Shown here in pieces: positions 26,186-36,428 of a DNA stretch of 64,000 nucleotides. Where the stretch lies: positions 1,621-65,620 of the forward strand of contig QANZ01054138.1 in the NCBI GenBank assembly GCA_003254925.1. Reading direction: 5' to 3'. The translations under genes and the position numbers were made by a program. Under the pieces are notes generated by a model, which did no database searches, had not been told where the DNA came from, and saw nothing but the letters and a program-made list of their open reading frames with translations. Positions within the stretch are counted from its first letter, which is position 1. The number at the start of each line of letters is the position of its first letter. Origin of the DNA: Chamaecrista fasciculata. Taxonomy: Eukaryota; Streptophyta; Magnoliopsida; Fabales; Fabaceae.

Positions 26186-26399
26186 ATTTCCTTCTTCCAA
26201 TCCAAAACTCAGTATTTGCCTTTCATAAAAATTCTGTGTACATAAACTCAAGAATTTCTTTCAGAGTTTCTTTCAAGAGGAAAAATGTTCATCGTCGTTC
26301 AAGAGTGCTTTAGATTCATCCGATTTTTGCATTATCATCAGAGATATAAAAAGAAAAAAAAATTAGGCCTTTTGTTTCAGGAGAAAATATTAGATCCGT

Positions 26400-26575
26400 G
26401 ATTGATGATGATGGTGGTGGTGATGGTGGTGGTGGTGATGATGAAGATGAACAATTCAAAACCCTAGACTACCTCTGTTTATGTGATAGGCAAATGGTGA
26501 TTCTTTTTTCGTAATTGGTGTGTGGTGCTATAGCTAGGGTTTTGATGATGGTGATGATCGTGAAGATGATAAATT
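26400..26575. repeat. GAT/GGT trinucleotide-rich repeats in CPL1 leader region
   Basis: Two clusters, 26400-26450 (GATGATGATGGTGGTGGTGA and on) and about 26540-26575, consist of GAT and GGT triplets. They lie 215-390 bp upstream of the CPL1 start codon, in its probable 5' leader or promoter. Read on the minus strand they are CAT/CAC/ATC-rich. Confidence 0.7.
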
Positions 26576-27354
26576 GGAGAACAGGTCGTCAGAATCAGAA
26601 GAGAAACCCTAGATCCAGAAAACGAAAGGTCAAAAATAGTACTCTCGAAATGCGTAAGCCAGTGCTAATAAATAACAATTCCAGCATTTAAAAAATGGAA
26701 AGGTGAAAAACTATTGGGGGTGTGTTTCGAATTTTGATTAGTTCAGTGGATTAAAAAGAAATTATGAAGCAAACGCAGCTAGATTTCCGAGTTCTAAAAG
26801 ATTTGGAAAAGTACGGCAAAATTCGTGGGTTTCTGACGTGGTAGTGTTAGAGTAGGGATGTAAATGAAAAAGAGACTCGGGAGTGCGTGGTAATAATGAG
26901 ATTATTAAAATTTCTATGGTCCATTGGGGCTAAGCAGGCGATTATGTGTCCGTTTGTTATTGGTCGCGGGCTTACGTGGTTGTGATGGCATACTAATGTG
27001 GATATCAGTGACACACACCTTCGTGCGCGTGCAGTCACTCTAGATTTTTCTCTTTGCGTTCACTTTTAATGCGTGCAATCCTCGGATTTCATGCTCATCA
27101 AAGCGTTCTAATGTGACTTGAAATATGCGATAATTTGTGTATGCTAATAATCTATTTTATTTAAGTTAATATGATAATATCATTAACTATTACTTAATAA
27201 TATTAATTATTAATTATCAGAGAAATTTTATAGTTCTCCTTGTCCTTAGACATCATTTTATCATTTTAAAGGTTTTTATTTTTTGGACTTTTTTATTTTA
27301 TAATCTATCATTTTTTTGTATAAATCGTGAGTTTTATTTTGTCTAAATCAAAAA
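26576..27354. other. CPL1 upstream region, no gene seen
   Basis: Promoter side of CPL1. The sequence is of mixed composition to about 27100, with AAACCCTAG motifs near 26459 and 26605, then AT-rich. No coding signal or repeat was recognised. Confidence 0.45.
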
Positions 27355-27770
27355 CTTATTTTAGTCCATAATGTTTATTAAAAGTTTCATTTTGTTCCTT
27401 AATATTTTTTTGTTTTTTTTAGTCCTTAATATTTCTTAAAAGTTTCATAACTAGTCTCTAACTATTGAATATTTTCATATCTTTATTGTTTCAAACTCAA
27501 ATGCAATTAAATCAAAAGATACATGTTAAATTTGATGAGTTCTTTCTTTGTTTAGTTGAAGTTATTAACAAACAAGGTCAAATTGAACATAAAATCAAAC
27601 CAAAAAATGAGTTGTTTATTTTATAAATTTGGTTATATCTCTCTCGTTTTAAGTTTGAATGCAATAACATATAAGCTACAAATTGCTCTTGATAATTTTT
27701 ATCTTTGTCTAGTTGCAAACAAGGTCAAATAGTACTTCAATAGTTAATATTAATGTTTTGACCAAACTCA
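27355..27770. repeat. Diverged foldback-family fragment
   Basis: It shares vocabulary with the foldback at 6903-7615: TTTTAGTCC... at the left, CTCGTTTTAAGTTTGAATGC near 27649, GTCTAGTTGCAAAC near 27707 and AACAAACAAGGTCAAATTG near 27570. It reads as two degenerate direct units rather than a clean hairpin. Confidence 0.4.
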
Positions 27771-27989
27771 CCCCTTATTCATTTATCTATTGTTAAGCCA
27801 AAAAAAGTACAACATGATATTTTATTATGGGGAAATGTAAATACCCCATTTAACTATGGTTTATCTACAAACAGCCTCCTTAAATTTGGCAAATCACCTC
27901 TTTCAACTACGACTTATTGCAAATAACCTTCTAAACCATCAAATATAACAAATACCATCATTTAACTAATTTTGACCGTGTTTGTTCGA

Positions 27990-28144
27990 GAGAAAAAAAA
28001 ATTAGCTCTGATTATGTCTTTTATTGGATTTTTCCTCAATATTCAATTATTAAAATTAACATTGATGGGTCTTTCGCTGACACAACATCAGGCATAAGGG
28101 ATATTTGTAAGAATTTTGAAGATTTGGTAGTGAAGAGCGTTTTA
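27990..28144 (+). mobile_element. RNase H fragment (retroelement), interrupted by MITE
   Basis: The plus strand reads like the start of the RNase H domain found at the end of plant LINEs (IIKINIDGSF followed by ADTTSG). The segment stops exactly where the MITE at 28145 begins. A possible continuation (LARDVGLKFWW) appears beyond the MITEs at about 30115-30190. Too short for firm classification. Confidence 0.5.
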
Positions 28145-29200
28145 GGCTCCGTTTGGTATAGGAAAGGGTATGTAAAGGAAAGGGTTTTACAAGGGAAAAA
28201 TTGTGAGGGAAAGGAAAAGTAGTTGAGGGAATGTAAAGTAGGTAAAGATTGAAAGTGTTTGGTATAAAAAGGTATGGGAGGGAAAGTAAAATAGATATAG
28301 AAAAAAATGACAAAAATGCCCTTCCCACAACCACCACAAGACAGCCGCCGCCGCCACCCACCACCGCCNNNNNNNNNNNNNNNNNNNNNNNNNNNNNNNN
28401 NNNNNNNNNNNNNNNNNNNNNNNNNNNNNNNNNNNNNNNNNNNNNNNNNNNNNNNNNNNNNNNNNNNNNNNNNNNNNNNNNNNNNNNNNNNNNNNNNNNN
28501 NNNNNNNNNNNNNNNNNNNNNNNNNNNNNNNNNNNNNNNNNNNNNNNNNNNNNNNNNNNNNNNNNNNNNNNNNNNNNNNNNNNNNNNNNNNNNNNNNNNN
28601 NNNNNNNNNNNNNNNNNNNNNNNNNNNNNNNNNNNNNNNNNNNNNNNNNNNNNNNNNNNNNNNNNNNNNNNNNNNNNNNNNNNNNNNNNNNNNNNNNNNN
28701 NNNNNNNNNNNNNNNNNNNNNNNNNNNNNNNNNNNNNNNNNNNNNNNNNNNNNNNNNNNNNNNNNNNNNNNNNNNNNNNNNNNNNNNNNNNNNNNNNNNN
28801 NNNNNNNNNNNNNNNNNNNNNNNNNNNNNNNNNNNNNNNNNNNNNNNNNNNNNNNNNNNNNNNNNNNNNNNNNNNNNNNNNNNNNNNNNNCACGGTGGTC
28901 GGACCCGCCGTCCACGGTGGTCGGCGCCGCCGTGCACCGCCGCCGCCGCCGCCGTTCACCATTTGGGGAGGAGATGGGATGGGAATGAGAGGGGCAAATT
29001 AGGAATTCTACCATAATTCCCTAGGTAGACTTGGATTACATCAGAAATGTAAAGTAAAGAAAAATGGCCTATGTAATGTAAAACCCTTTACATTGTAATC
29101 CACTTTACATAGCTCAAATTACCATACCAAACACATGAAAATCTTGGACTTTGTGCCCTTTTACAATGTAAAAGTGTCTGGTGGTGTACCAAACGGAGCC
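28145..29200. mobile_element. GC-core MITE, copy 2, containing an assembly gap
   Basis: Perfect 14-bp inverted ends GGCTCCGTTTGGTA and TACCAAACGGAGCC. The subterminal sequence matches copy 1 at 11736-12209. The core on both sides of the gap is a GCC/CCG-rich repeat. The run of N from 28369 to 28890 (522 bases, size possibly arbitrary) replaces the middle of that core. Any open frame drawn across the gap is an artefact. Inserted into the RNase H fragment ending at 28144. Confidence 0.85.
28369..28890. other. Assembly gap (N run)
   Basis: 522 unknown bases inside the GC-rich core of a MITE with inverted ends. True length unknown; the intact relative at 11736-12209 has a core of only about 60 bp. 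Confidence 0.99.
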
Positions 29201-29202
29201 TA

Positions 29203-30060
29203 AGGGTTTATTTGGGTATTAGGAGGAGGAGGGGAAAGGAGGGAAGGGGAAGGGGATTAATCTCTCTCTAGTTTTTCGGAAGTAGTTTCTCTTCCAAAAT
29301 ATCTTAATTTGAAATATTTGTAATTTGTAAAGAAAGAAAGAGGGAGAGAAATTAAAAGATAATCCCTCTCAATCTCTTTCGCTCCAATCTTCAAATTTCC
29401 AAACAAGGGGGAAAGGTCAAGTTCCCCTCTCATTCTCCCGCAATATCTTCAATAAAAACAAAGTCTTAAAGTCTCAAATCATGCTCCTTCAATTTTTTTT
29501 TTTGTAATGTCAGTAAGATATATAGTTCAGTTATTTACTAATGTAAATATCCCTCTAGATACCCAAGCTTTAGGGTTTGTTTAGATACTAGGAGGGGAAG
29601 AGGAGGGAATCTCTCCCATTTGTTTAGAGAAGTAGCTGTTTTTCCAAATTATTTCTATTGAAGGTATTTGTAATTTGTGAAGGAAAGAAGAAGAAGAGAG
29701 ATTAAAAGTTCTCTTCCGCTCTAATCTTCAAATTTTCAAACAAGGGAAACTCTCCCCTCCCCTTCATGTTTAGATACTTAGGGTTTGTTTGAATTCCTGG
29801 AGGGGGAGATAAGGGAAGAGATTGGAGGGGGAGAGGAGAGAAGCTCTCCCATTTGTTTGGGGAAGTAGCTTCTCCTCCAAAATACTCCAATTTGAGGTAT
29901 TTGTAATTTGTAAAGGAATGAGGAGGAAGGGGGATTAATAGCTAATACTTCATTCTCTTCCCCTCCAATCTCCTTATTTCCAAACAAGCGGAAGATGTTT
30001 CAAACCTCTCCCCTCCCCCTCCTTTCTCCACCAATATTCTCAATCCAAACAAACCGTTAG
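29203..30060. mobile_element. Three adjacent MITEs of one family
   Basis: Three units begin AGGGTTTATTTGGGTATTAG (about 29203), TAGGGTTTGTTTAGATACTA (about 29570) and TAGGGTTTGTTTGAATTCCT (about 29778). Each has a left GGAGGGGGAGA-type stretch, a middle ATTTGTAATTTGT(A/G)AAGGAA block, and a right CTCCAATCT..AAATTTCCAAACAAG block. The third ends TCCAAACAAACCGTTAG, the inverted complement of the left end. The second is cut short where the third begins. The family is non-autonomous and hAT-like by terminus style (inference). Confidence 0.65.
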
Positions 30061-30420
30061 TGTATGACATCAGGTCTGCATTGGGATCAAATGGTTGTAT
30101 TGTGTCAAACCCTCCTCCCTAATCACTTAGCGAGGGATGTTGGTCTGAAGTTTTGGTGGAATCAAACTATTTGAAATCCGTGAAAATTGTACATCGTGCG
30201 GTGGTATTTGATGTAATTGGGAATGTTATATTATCTATGTTGATTTTTTTTATTATCTAACCTTTTATTCACCTGTGAATATTTCTACAATTTGTAGAAG
30301 TGCAAAACTTATTTGTAAAGGTTGGAGCTAGGAAGATGTGTCATTCTAATTGGATTTGGATTCTAATTCCCCATTGAACACTCTGGATATTGGTCGTTCT
30401 ACTTTTTTTTATATGGTTGA
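30061..30420 (+). mobile_element. Possible continuation of RNase H fragment
   Basis: Weak similarity to the second half of a LINE RNase H domain (LARDVGLKF..) on the plus strand, interrupted by stops. It resumes directly after the MITE cluster, which supports one element having been split by later insertions. Low certainty. Confidence 0.3.
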
Positions 30421-30496
30421 AGTTTCAAATCTTCCTTAATTCTTTTAGTGTTGTATTGTGTTTTTCTTTTCTCAATTTTTTTTTTAATGTTTTTCC

Positions 30497-31065
30497 TTTT
30501 TTTTTTTGTCATTTCATGGCAAGTCATAAAAGAGTACGAAGCCGGTTCAAAAAATTGGGGGTAAACGGGAATCTACCAGGAGACAAAGAAATCTCAATAC
30601 AAACAATCATCGACTCCAAATAAAACCAAACCCCAAGCAACACATAGAGGAAGGACAAAAATACAATAGATCAACATCAAACAATACTAAAAAGGAGAAG
30701 AACTTACTGACAAAAATACATCTAAGATAAAGAAGACACAAACCAGATGCCAAGCTCAGATCTTCACTTGTTTCCAGTCCGATTTCCATCTCCTTCGCTA
30801 ATCTACAGATATTCTGCCAGATCAAGAAAACCTCTATGAGGATCCGTTCTTCGCCATCATTTAGCCTTTGAGAAGAAGTTCAAGTTGCAGATCTATAGTA
30901 TTTAAGCCGATTTCAAAGACAAAAACACTCATACTACAAGGAAGAGGGACGCCTTCAACAAAGAAGGGGGAAACCCCTACAAAGAAGAAGAGAAAACAAA
31001 AAATAAGTAAAGAAGAAGGGAGAGAGGAAAAACCCCAAACAACGCTCAATACTAAAGAAACCCTT
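30497..31065 (-). mobile_element. Minus-strand retroposon with poly(A) end
   Basis: On the minus strand the segment ends CTTGCCATGAAATGAC followed by an A-run (T-run 30497-30507 on the plus strand). This resembles the end of the LINE at 12239 (GGATGCCATGAATGGACC then poly(A)). The 5' part looks like an untranslated leader (GTAGGGGTTTCCCCCTTC). The body is short and no reverse transcriptase is present. It may be an internally deleted LINE. No TSD was resolved. Confidence 0.45.
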
Positions 31066-31084
31066 ATTATCCTGTACTTATTTT

Positions 31085-31500
31085 ATTGGCACAAAAATAA
31101 CTATAATCTAATTATAAATACCCCTTAAACTATAAAATTTAGTAAACAGCCCCTTGAATTTTCACAATATTTTATTTAACTATAATTATAGATATATTTT
31201 TTACATAATATTTCTATGTTTATTTATTTAATTAATTTTTAAAAGCATCTCATATACTAAAAAGTATTTTTTAAAATTGTGCTAAAATTTAAAAGGTTGT
31301 AAAATTTTAAAAGGTAAATGCTAAATTTTATAGTCCAACGAGAAACATTTGCAATTTTTTTTGGCCGAAAATAAATATTTGTAATTAAATCATAGTTGAA
31401 AGAGATTATTTGCATATTAAGTTTGATAATTGAAAAAGCTGCCTACAATTAGACTATAGTCCAATAAGATATTTTTATTCTTCTCTTTTATTATTCATAA
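31085..31500. repeat. AT-rich repeat, inverted relative to 27830-27990
   Basis: The right part, reverse-complemented, reads like 27845-27945 (TTTAACTATGGTTTATCTAC / CAAACAGCC / CTCTTTCAACTA). The left part repeats AAATACCCCTTAAACTATAA. These may be the diverged inverted termini of a composite element enclosing the nest at 27.8-31.5 kb. Confidence 0.35.
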
Positions 31501-31734
31501 TACATCATACATTTTGAACCAGTTAAATGCCCATAATCACATTTTACTTCAAAATCCATCTTCATGAACATGCTCAATAACTAAGCTTCAACTTGGTTTC
31601 ACCACTAAAGGCAGCAACTCACAATTGGAATGATAATGCTGCCCAAATTGCAAAAGTCGTTGTAATTGATAAATAGAATAACAATAAAAAATGTCGACAC
31701 CAAAAAAGTCTTTTTTTTTTTTAAGGGTAAGTTT

Positions 31735-32082
31735 GTTTTTATTGTTTCCCCAAAGTTTCATCCATTGTATCATGAATTGTGTTTCTTCAGTCTCTTTTAA
31801 TCTCTTTCTTAATGGTCAGATTTCTTCGGAGATTGAGGTTAGACGGGGTCTGAAACAAGGTGATCCTCTTTCCCCGTATCTGTTTATTATCTGCATGAAT
31901 GTCCTCTCTTATCTGGTCTCAGATGCCGAAGGAAGGAACAAATGTAATGGCATAAGGTTCGCTAGAAGAGGACCTGTTGTCACTCACCTTCTGTATGCAA
32001 ATGATCTGATATTGTTCTTCAGGGCTGATGATGATTCACCTCACTTTCTTAATGGTATTCTTCATGACTTTGGTACCAGAGC
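31735..32082 (+). mobile_element. LINE reverse transcriptase fragment, part 1
   Basis: The plus-strand frame contains GLKQGDPLSPYLFIICMNV and LLYANDLILF, the RT core of plant L1-type LINEs. The catalytic box reads YANDL, where the family has (F/Y)ADD, so the first catalytic Asp is replaced by Asn. The 5' part of the LINE is missing. The fragment is cut by the solo LTR at 32083-34264 and continues at 34265. Confidence 0.88.
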
Positions 32083-34264
32083 TGTAACATCCCATTGTTA
32101 AAAGGGACTAAATCGCAAGGTTTAGAAGTTGTTACAAAATAAGGTACTATAATTTGTGAGTGTAAACATAAGAAAATGGACTAAATTGAAAGATTTAAAA
32201 GTATTTAGAGAATAATTGAGTATGATTTTTAGGTAGAAATGTTATGAGAGGGATTATAATAGAATAAATAAGTGCATGAGAAGAGGTTTAGAAATGATTT
32301 GAAACTTGAAGTGATGAAATTGGAAAGAAAATAAATAATTAAGGGATTAAGTGAGATAACTAGAAAGTTTGGGGGGGAAGATATGTAATTTTCCCCAAAG
32401 CCAATTTAAGTGAAATAAGAAGGAGAAGAAGGATGCGGGCAGAGAGAGTGAAAATTTCGGAAAAACAGAGAGAGAGAGGGAAGGAGGGAGAAGGAGGAAG
32501 AAGAAGGAGGGATATCTCCACATCCAACGGTCCGTTTTCGACGTTCTACCCCTTGAATCGAAGCTTAGAACGAGAGTAAGCTAACCCTTATTCCAGTTTG
32601 CAAATTCAACGGTTGGATTAGGAGAAATTTGAGATCGAAAAACGACGCTCAAACTTGAGAAGTGCAGAAAATTCTGGTTTAGGGACTAAATCGTTCCCAG
32701 GTAGGGTTTTGCCTTTCTCTCCTCTCTCAAATCTGATTTCTTGCTTGGGTTTGCTTAGGGTTTGTCTTGGGTTGCTTGGATGATGAATTGTTTGATGCAT
32801 GTAGGATATATGTTGTATTTTGTAGATTTTGGTAAGATTATTGTTAGAAGAACATGTTTAGACAATGAATCTGTGATAAATGTTATAGGTTTAAGTTAGG
32901 GTTTATGTGCTTTAACCTTAATATGTGATGAATTGTGAAAGATATGAGGTATATTGCTAATGTTGGACAAATTTGTTAGTATTTGTGCTGAATTTATGTT
33001 GGGAATAAAAGTTAAGGACTAAACCGAAAGAAAAGATAATTGTTTAAAGAAAATGGTATGTGAAAACTAGTGACTTTGGCATGTTTTGTACATTCTTGCA
33101 TCCCTTGGAAGGATTTGGGATTTGTATGCAAGAGAAAATGTTTGAATGGTGAATAAAATGTGAGCTAACATGGAATGTTTGATAAATGTTAGTGAAAGTT
33201 AGTGAATTGGGTATGTATGTTGTATACTTGCACCCCTTTGAAGGATTTGGGACTCATGTGCAAGTGATTATGCATGAATTGAGATTAATCATGTTTAAAT
33301 GTGTGAAATATAAGTAAAATGATGAGTTGAATGTGAATGACATGTATTGGTTTGGTAAGCCTTGAGTATTGGCATGAGCTGTGAATAATTAAAGAGTATG
33401 TGTGATTGTGGAATTAAGATTGAGATATGATGAGTTGGTTGTATGTCATGTTTCACTGAGGGGTGGGTTCCTCCCCGTTTATTCGCGATGAGTATTCGGG
33501 TAATGGCTATGGTGGATTCTATAGTTGGCCTAAGTGTGGATTCCTTAGGTGACAGGCTGCTTGGTATGTGCGCACACCGGGAGACGTTCCGGAAGCCTAG
33601 GTCGTGATGACCACTGGTATTTGAACATGACATTTGTGTTGGTTACCTATGATGGGGTATTGGTTGACACGATTTGTCACCGCCAGCTCTATGGTATTGT
33701 TATTCATTACGATATGGTGTTGTTGTGCTGGTATTCCTGTATAGGGGTACTGGGCCCTATATGGATGAAGTGTTGACACGTGAGTCCCACCAGCTTACCA
33801 GTTTTATAGTTTTTGATGTATTAATAATGTTCAGAAATATTATATGTGAGAGATGTTAATTAAATGTGAATTTATTGGTTTGGTATATATACTGGTTATT
33901 TGCTGTTAGTTAGAAATGCATGTCTGAACCTTTGTTTGAAATCTGTGTTTGTGTGGGGACTGTGGGTTAAGTAGAGAGACTTAAACCCTACTGAGAATCC
34001 CCCAGATTCTCACCCTACAACACTTCAGTTGTGTAAGTGCAGGTCTCAAGTTCGTAGAGTTCGTGCTGGGAGCTCAACACGGACTAAGGTAGTTTAGTTT
34101 AGTTTGTTGTTGTCTGTTGACTGAGCTGGGCCCTGCGTGGCTGTTTAGAGGCGGAGCCTCATGTATTTTATTATTTTGTTAAGTTTTGAGTTTCAAAAGG
34201 GCCGTGTAACACTGTCTTTCTTTAAAATTTTTGTTCCCTCTGCTTTTAAGTCTAGGACGTTACA
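32083..34264. mobile_element. Solo LTR, probably Ty3/Gypsy, inserted in the LINE
   Basis: The element starts TGTAACATCCC and ends GGACGTTACA (TG..CA with inverted ends). It is flanked by the 5-bp target duplication AGAGC at 32078-32082 and 34265-34269. The LINE coding sequence resumes directly after it. There is no internal coding region, primer-binding site or second LTR, so it looks like a solo LTR of about 2.2 kb left by recombination. The long LTR and TGTAAC ends suggest a Tekay/Del-like Gypsy lineage (from memory). Confidence 0.8.
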
Positions 34265-34691
34265 AGAGCAGGTCTAAACATTAACGTTCAGAAGTCCAAT
34301 CTCATCCTAAGTCTTAACACCCCGCGGCTTAAGAAAGCTGAGTTAGTCAACCTGTTTGGGGTGGATGCCTCTAACAAATTGGGTAAGTATCTGAGAATTT
34401 TTGTTGATGACAAGCATGACCTCTAACAAAGGTACCAGGGTTCACCCCTCGACGGTAATCAAGTCTATTTTATTATTATGATGCTGTTTTTAACCAGGTC
34501 CAAGTTTCTTATGTTAACTCTGTTGGCACTTGCGCCTTTGTTTTTAATCCTTTGGAAGCTGTGGCATCTTCGAGTCTCAACCAGGGAACCCCCTCATTAG
34601 GCGCTAGAGCTGGGGATTCTCGGGTTCTGACTCATAGATACCTTATTTGTACTTTCGTTCACTGTTTTTTATCTATAAAAAAAAAAAGAGA
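34265..34691 (+). mobile_element. LINE fragment, part 2, with poly(A) tail
   Basis: It continues the LINE RT after the solo LTR (GLNINVQKSNLI, then the LKKAELVNLFG block). About 340 bp later it ends in 3' UTR and an A-run at 34678-34689. Thumb, zinc-finger and RNase H sections are absent, so the LINE is internally deleted as well as truncated. Confidence 0.75.
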
Positions 34692-35332
34692 GAACGAATT
34701 TTAGAAAGACAAAAAAAATCAAAATAGGCGTACTAACAAATGCCAAAAGGACATTAATACCTTCTTAGAATATAATGCAGAATAAAACCTATTCATAAAA
34801 TAATGTGGTTATTTTCAAAATTTATAAATAAAGCATACTATTTATTTATTGTATAACAAGGATGTATTTTTTTAATAAAAAAATGATGTATTTTTTTAAT
34901 ACTGAAAAACAAATTAGTAAATCAAAAGCACATTAAATAATTATATTTATTAATTGTTCCGTTAATGTCAACGAACAGCTATTTGTTAGCTGGGAGAGAA
35001 TTTGATGCAAATGAGATAATAGTCACAACTCACAAGACTAAAATAAACAAATATCTCAAATGGGATATTTTGTATTTTTTCCCAAATAGAAATATCAAAT
35101 ATGAACATTGGTGGACTTAATTCGTCGTTAGTTCTTATATGAAATGAGTTGTTTTAACTTATATATCGCTGCGTCTCAAATATTTTTGTAGTTTTTTCTT
35201 GTTTAATTTATATTTTTCAATATAATAAAGAAAAAGTTTATGATCCACAAAGTAAATAGTTGAGGTGGTAAATAATTTGCAATTTTGAAAAGAAAATAGG
35301 GTTTAGATAGTAAGAATAAGAACAACCCATGT
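34692..35332. other. AT-rich intergenic, nothing recognised
   Basis: Low-complexity AT-rich sequence with several A/T runs. No gene, RNA or element recognised. Confidence 0.5.
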
Positions 35333-35341
35333 AAGTATGTG

Positions 35342-36022
35342 GGCTGTGGATCCTCTAACGTAACATTTTCATGTTGTGCTTGCTGTAGCAAAAATTCTCA
35401 CCATTCATCAAATCTAACAATTCGCATTGTGCCACGTGTCATGTCTTATTTTCCAAAGATTGTACTCAATTTTTTTCTCCTCCAAGTCTGTCGTTGAGCT
35501 TCTTTCAAGATTTGCCATGGCGTCGCCGTTGATAATTTTTTTCTCCTGAAAATCGCCGCCGTTGAGTGACGCTTCCTTTGAAAACTTGGCCAGTGGCGTC
35601 ATCGTCGATGAGGGCGGAGTCGTCGGAGCTACAGTCGCCATTATGACCTCGTTGCGGTGAGCCCGAGGCTGAATGTCGTCGCCAACATCGACATCAAGAG
35701 GTGTTTCGCCACTGATTTCAAAGGAAGCGACTGTAGCTCCGACGACTCCGCCCTCATCGACGACGACACCGCTGGCCAAGTTTTCAAAGGAAGCGTCACT
35801 CAATGGCGGCGATTTGCAGGAGAAAAAAATTATCGACGGCGACACCATGGCAAATCTTGAAAGAAGCTCAACGACAAACTTGGAGGAGAAAAAAATTGGG
35901 TACAAACTTGGAAAATAAGACATGACATGTGGCACGATGCGAATTGTTAGATTTGATGAATGGTGAGGATTTTTGCTACAACAGGCACAACATGAAAATA
36001 TTACGGTATAGGATCCACAGCG
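35342..36022. mobile_element. 681-bp hairpin element with two coding arms (MULE-like)
   Basis: The left arm (about 35343-35639) and right arm (about 35727-36021) are inverted copies about 93% alike by eye, over about 295 bp. They are separated by a loop of about 87 bases. The termini read GCTGTGGATCC and GGATCCACAGC. The flanks AAGTATGTG (35333-35341) and AAGTATGGG (36023-36031) form a 9-bp near-duplication typical of Mutator-like elements. Each arm keeps an open frame for the same peptide, read on opposite strands (TPLAKFSKEASLNGGD, MANLERSSTT, LEEKKI). No transposase was found. A transcript through it would fold into a long near-perfect double-stranded RNA. The captured coding source is not recognised. 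Confidence 0.8.
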
Positions 36023-36062
36023 AAGTATGGGACCATTTGAGAACAACAAGTAACTTGAATGA

Positions 36063-36428
36063 TATCTCTCATTATTTTTTTACTAAAATAACAAATTTCA
36101 GTCATTGTCTCAAATATCTAGACTCATAATCATAATTATAATACCTATAATTTCATTACGTTTTTAGTAGTAAACAAATTGGTAGGAATAACATTACATT
36201 TAAATTATTGTAATTGGGGGTTGCATTATATTGCGTGATGTTTGGTATCTCTCATTATTTTTTTACTAAAATAACAAATTTCAGTCATTGTCTCAAATAT
36301 CTAGACTCATAATCATAATTATAATACCTTTAATTTCATTACGTTTTTAGTAGTAAACAAATTGGTAGGAATAACATTACATTTAAATTATTGTAATTGG
36401 GGGTTGCATTATATTGCGTGATGTTTGG
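36063..36428. repeat. 183-bp tandem duplication
   Basis: Copy 1 is 36063-36245 and copy 2 is 36246-36428. I see only one difference (CCTATAATTT against CCTTTAATTT), so the duplication is recent. The unit is AT-rich and non-coding. It lies just outside the hairpin element. Confidence 0.95.

Noticed and set aside
26183-26251. Upstream in-frame ATG that would extend CPL1 by 22 residues
   Set aside because: The extension has no family counterpart as I recall it. The ATG at 26185 matches the usual start followed by a short basic and hydrophobic stretch.
28036-29016. Long open frames on both strands across the N run
   Set aside because: They consist mostly of unknown bases. The real sequence is MITE and RNase H fragment, so these are gap artefacts.
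35414-36049. 211-codon open frame on the minus strand treated as an ordinary gene
   Set aside because: It runs through one arm, the loop and the other arm of a hairpin element, with arm-derived sequence in both senses. Better read as captured sequence in a foldback element.
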